A stretch of DNA of 15,791 bases, taken from the NCBI GenBank assembly GCA_964653555.1, contig CAZZFT010000114.1:1-15791 (forward strand). The letters are read 5' to 3'. The stretch is from JAHEJV01 sp964653555 (lineage in GTDB: Bacteria > Myxococcota_A > UBA9160 > SMWR01). The translations under genes were made by a program, and so were the position numbers. The first letter of the stretch is position 1, and each line of letters opens with the position of its first letter. The notes under the pieces were generated by a model that was not told the origin of the DNA, searched no databases, and worked only from the letters and a program-made list of their open reading frames with translations. Shown here in pieces: positions 13,015 through 15,791 of this stretch.

Positions 13015-14523
13015 CTGCTTCTGGATCTTCCCGGCGGCGTTGCGCGGCACCGCCTCCACGATCTCGAGCTGCTCCGGGAGCTTCTGCCGCATCAGGCCCT
13101 GCTCGGCGAGGAACGCCACCATCTCCTCGAAGCGCAGCGGCTCGCCGGTGCAGGCGACCACGGCGCAGCAGCGCTCCCCAAGCGCCGGGTCGGGCAGGCC
13201 GATCACCGCGACGTCGGACACCTTCGGATGGGCGTAGAGCAGGTCCTCGACCTCCTTGGCGCTGATGTTCTCGCCCTTGCGGATGATCACGTCCTTCAGC
13301 CGCCCGGTGACGATGACGTAGCCTTCCTCGTCGAGCCGTCCCAGATCGCCGGTGCGGAAGAACCCCTTCTCGTCGAAGGCGGCGGCGTCCAGACTCGCAT
13401 CGAGGTAGCCGTGGAAGAGCTGCGGCCCGCGTACGCGCAGCTCGCCCTCCTCGCCCGGCGCCGCGGCGGCTCCGTCGGACCGGACCACACGGATCTCCGC
13501 CTCGGCGGGATTCACTCGTCCCTCGGTGTGAGCGAGCTTCTCGTCCGGGGCGCTCACCCGGTTCATCGCGATGATCGGGCACTCGGTGAGCCCGTAGCCC
13601 GACACGATTCCCACTCCGCCCAGCTCGCGCTTCAGATCGCGGTGGAGCTGGGGCGGCTTCGGTGCACCGCCGCCGGGAAATGCGCGCACGCGCGGGAACA
13701 GCGGCCGATCCGGCCGCGCACGCTGGGCGGCGAGGTAGGCCTGGTGGAAGGCGGTGCCGGCGCCCGCCAGCGTCACCCCGCGGCGCGCGAGCAGGGGGAT
13801 CGCGCGCTCGGCGTCGAAGATCGCGACCGTGATGTGCGCGAAGCCCGCCAGGAGCCCCGCGATCAGCCACCCCACGCCGCCCACGTGGGTGACGGGAAAC
13901 ACGAAGCCGTGTCGGTCCTCGGGGCCGGCCTCCAGCACCGACGCCATGCCCCGGAAGCTGGCGATCAGGGTGGCGTCGCTGTGCCGAGCGCCCTTCGGGT
14001 CCGCGGTGGTGCCCGAGGTGTAGAAGATCCAGCGCACGGGATCCCGTCCGGCGGCGGACGACGCGGGGAGCGGGGGCAGCGCGGACGGGTCGGCCTCGGG
14101 CAGATCTCCGTCGACGACGAACACCTCCAGCCCGGGGCGCTCGGCAGCCAGGGCCCTCGCCATCGCGGGATAGTCGAAGCCGCGGAAGGGCGCGGGCACG
14201 AACAGCCAGCGCGCGCGCGTCTGGCCCAGCGCGAAGCGCACCTCGCGCTCGCGGTAGATCGGCAGGATCGGGTTCTGTACCGCTCCGAGGCGCGCCAGCG
14301 CGCCGGCCAGCACGAGCGCCTCGAGCGTGGTGGGCAGGATCCACGACACCGGCGTGTCGGAGGCGACGCCGCGTGCGTGGAGCGCGGCGGCCACGCGCTC
14401 CGCGGCGTCGCGGTAGCCGGCGAAGGTGAGCTCCCGGTCGTGCTCGTCGACCGCGAACAGGGCGTCGGGCGTCGCGGCGGCGCGCCTCTCGACGAGCTGC
14501 CACAGCGTCGCGCCTTCGATCAC
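12988..14523 (-). CDS. Acyl-CoA synthetase / AMP-dependent ligase (class I adenylate-forming)
   Basis: This encodes 511 residues from GTG 14523-14521, overlapping the upstream ligase stop (GTGA). Motifs are in order: the phosphate-binding YTSGTTADPKGARH (168-181), a GYGLTE motif (309-314), the TGD hinge region (391-393), GRLKD (407-411), and the catalytic lysine K499 in NAAGKIQK. It activates a carboxylic acid as acyl-AMP and then the CoA thioester. The TADPKGARH version of the P-loop is reminiscent of cyclohexanecarboxylate-CoA ligase-like annotations, but that does not fix the substrate. Its 3' end overlaps the convergent TetR gene by 27 bp. It is the second of two adjacent, dissimilar ligases. 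Confidence 0.9.
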   Translation of the reverse strand: MIEGATLWQLVERRAAATPDALFAVDEHDRELTFAGYRDAAERVAAALHARGVASDTPVSWILPTTLEALVLAGALARLGAVQNPILPIYREREVRFALGQTRARWLFVPAPFRGFDYPAMARALAAERPGLEVFVVDGDLPEADPSALPPLPASSAAGRDPVRWIFYTSGTTADPKGARHSDATLIASFRGMASVLEAGPEDRHGFVFPVTHVGGVGWLIAGLLAGFAHITVAIFDAERAIPLLARRGVTLAGAGTAFHQAYLAAQRARPDRPLFPRVRAFPGGGAPKPPQLHRDLKRELGGVGIVSGYGLTECPIIAMNRVSAPDEKLAHTEGRVNPAEAEIRVVRSDGAAAAPGEEGELRVRGPQLFHGYLDASLDAAAFDEKGFFRTGDLGRLDEEGYVIVTGRLKDVIIRKGENISAKEVEDLLYAHPKVSDVAVIGLPDPALGERCCAVVACTGEPLRFEEMVAFLAEQGLMRQKLPEQLEIVEAVPRNAAGKIQKQLLRECFGS

Positions 14524-15791
14524 CCGGCGCTTCCCGTCCCGAGGATCTCGGCGGCGCGCGCGCGCAGGCCCACCTTGTCCACCTTGCCAGCCGCGTTGAT
14601 CGGCAGCGCCTCCACGATCTCGATCCGGCGCGGCACCTTGTAGTTGGCCATCTGCTCGCGACACCAGGTGGTGAGCGCGGCGGGAACGGGTGTTCGTCCC
14701 GCAGCGGGCACCACGAAGGCCATCCCCACCTCGCCCATCCGCTCGTCGGGAATGCCGATCACCGCCACCTGGGCGATCGACGGATGGGCGAACATCAGGT
14801 TCTCGATCTCGGCGGGATAGCAGTTGAAGCCGCCGATGATGAACATGTCCTTGAGGCGGTCGGTGATGCGCAGGTTGCCGCGCGCGTCCAGCACGCCGAT
14901 GTCCCCGGTGTGGAGCCAGCCCTCGGCGTTGATCGCCTCGCGCGTCTGGTCGTCGGCATCGAAGTAGCCGCGCATCACGTTGTAGCCGCGCACGACGATC
15001 TCTCCCGGCGAGCCGGTCGGCACCTCCTTGCCGTCGGAATCCACGCAGCGCACCTCCACGCCGGGGATCGCCCGGCCCGAGGTGGTCGCGATCGTCTCGG
15101 CGTCGTCGTCGGGGCTGCACATCGTCACGGTTCCGCAGGACTCGGTGAGACCGTAGGCGGTGAGCACCGTCTCGAAACCGAGCTCGTCGCGCATGCGGTG
15201 GATCAGCTCGACCGGAATCGCGGCGGCTCCGGTGACGGCCAGGCGCAGCGAGGAGAGATCGAAGCGGGCGCGATCGGGGACCGCGAGCAGCGACTGGTAG
15301 ATGGTCGGCGCCCCGGGCAGCACGCTGATGCGCTCGCGGTCGATGCGCTCCAGCACCGCCTCGGCGTCGAACACGAGGTGAGGCAGGATCGTCGCGCCGC
15401 GCATCACCGACGCCAGCCAGCCCGCCTTGTAGCCGAAGGAGTGGAAGAACGGCGCGACGACGAGGTACCGGTCGCCCTCGCGCAGACCGACCCCGCCCGA
15501 CCACGCCTCGTACACCGCGAGATTCTGCCCGTGCGCAGTGATCACACCCTTCGGCCTGCCCGTGGTGCCCGAGGTGAAGAGCATGTCCAGCAGATCGTCG
15601 GGGGTCACCGCCTCGGCGCGCGCGCGCACGGCCTGCTCCGAGACGCCCTGCCCCGACGCCAGGAAGGACTGCCAGCTCTCGGCCCCGGTCGCCTCGCCGC
15701 GCAGCAGCACGATCCGCTCCAGCTCCGGGAGCTCCTGGTCGGCGAGCATGCCGACGTAGTCGGTGTCGAGGAAGCCGGCGATCGTGCACAG
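14520..15791 (-). CDS. Acyl-CoA synthetase, FadD3-like, N-terminus beyond window edge
   Basis: 423 codons are visible, reading from the minus-strand edge at 15791 to TGA at 14522-14520. The first visible residues, LCTIAGFLDTDYVGML, continue the same frame upstream, so ATG 15749 is internal, not the start. Motifs include the P-loop LFTSGTTGRPKGVI, AYGLTESCG, WLHTGD, TDRLKD and the catalytic lysine in NAAGKVDK. The TDYVGML segment and overall layout resemble FadD3-type ligases, which activate propionate side chains of steroid ring remnants, and other medium-chain ligases. The substrate is unverified. It overlaps the next ligase by GTGA, implying one operon and coupled translation. Confidence 0.88.
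   Translation of the reverse strand: MCTIAGFLDTDYVGMLADQELPELERIVLLRGEATGAESWQSFLASGQGVSEQAVRARAEAVTPDDLLDMLFTSGTTGRPKGVITAHGQNLAVYEAWSGGVGLREGDRYLVVAPFFHSFGYKAGWLASVMRGATILPHLVFDAEAVLERIDRERISVLPGAPTIYQSLLAVPDRARFDLSSLRLAVTGAAAIPVELIHRMRDELGFETVLTAYGLTESCGTVTMCSPDDDAETIATTSGRAIPGVEVRCVDSDGKEVPTGSPGEIVVRGYNVMRGYFDADDQTREAINAEGWLHTGDIGVLDARGNLRITDRLKDMFIIGGFNCYPAEIENLMFAHPSIAQVAVIGIPDERMGEVGMAFVVPAAGRTPVPAALTTWCREQMANYKVPRRIEIVEALPINAAGKVDKVGLRARAAEILGTGSAG

Noticed and set aside
15538..15759. Small + strand open frame near the right edge
   Set aside because: It is antisense to the P-loop region of the partial acyl-CoA ligase and has no features of its own.
1..15791. Mobile elements, CRISPR arrays, tRNA or rRNA genes, defence systems
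   Set aside because: I found no transposase or integrase motifs, regularly spaced repeats, RNA gene signatures or toxin-antitoxin/restriction-type proteins. The TetR, SDR and ligase content is metabolic.

Overview
The window is a gene-dense, very GC-rich (roughly 70%) bacterial chromosomal segment. It has no RNA genes, transposases, integrases or CRISPR arrays. Gene content suggests a free-living aerobic bacterium with an F420-type or flavin redox repertoire, adenylate-forming CoA ligases and outer-membrane lipoproteins. Relatives could lie among myxobacterial, Binatota-like or other deltaproteobacterial lineages, or less likely actinobacteria. No marker gene settles this, so the taxonomic statement is inference.

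Layout. (1) 1-641, + strand: the 3' end of ilvB (acetolactate synthase large subunit) overlapping a complete ilvN; no ilvC follows. (2) A nested hairpin at 643-720 separates this from a convergent - strand pair: an SDR oxidoreductase (2447-1650), then 13 nt later a protein joining a four-helix membrane domain to a Ddn-like nitroreductase domain (1636-728). (3) A divergent + gene (2514-3323) encodes an N-formylglutamate-amidohydrolase-like metallohydrolase. (4) A - strand pair: an LLM-class, Rv3520c-like oxidoreductase (5302-4298) followed by a DUF1295 membrane protein related to steroid 5-alpha-reductases (4248-3376). (5) A divergent + pair: a second SDR (5413-6207) coupled by a GTGA overlap to a NahK-like small-molecule kinase (6204-7361). 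(6) A - strand pair: an aldehyde dehydrogenase (9469-7934) and a CBM9-like protein (7888-7328) whose 3' end overlaps the kinase by 34 bp. (7) A + strand M48 metalloprotease lipoprotein (9633-11162). (8) A - strand HAL2/SAL1-type bisphosphate nucleotidase (12189-11212), divergent from a TetR regulator (12388-13014) that has a promoter/operator candidate in front of it. (9) Two overlapping - strand acyl-CoA ligase genes (15791-14520, truncated by the window edge, and 14523-12988).

How the genes may work together. The SDRs, the F420/flavin-type enzymes, the DUF1295 protein, the aldehyde dehydrogenase and the two CoA ligases are compatible with oxidation and CoA activation of hydrophobic carbon skeletons such as fatty, terpenoid or steroid-like molecules. 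The TetR regulator lies next to the ligases and could respond to such a compound. That pathway is inference. ilvBN, the bisphosphate nucleotidase and the M48 protease are housekeeping. I see no convincing defence system or other clearly new multi-gene system. The best oddities are the membrane-Ddn fusion with a second internal start, the start-codon ambiguity of the 2514 gene, the SDR-kinase coupling, the TetR operator overlapping a promoter, and the nested hairpin at 643-720.
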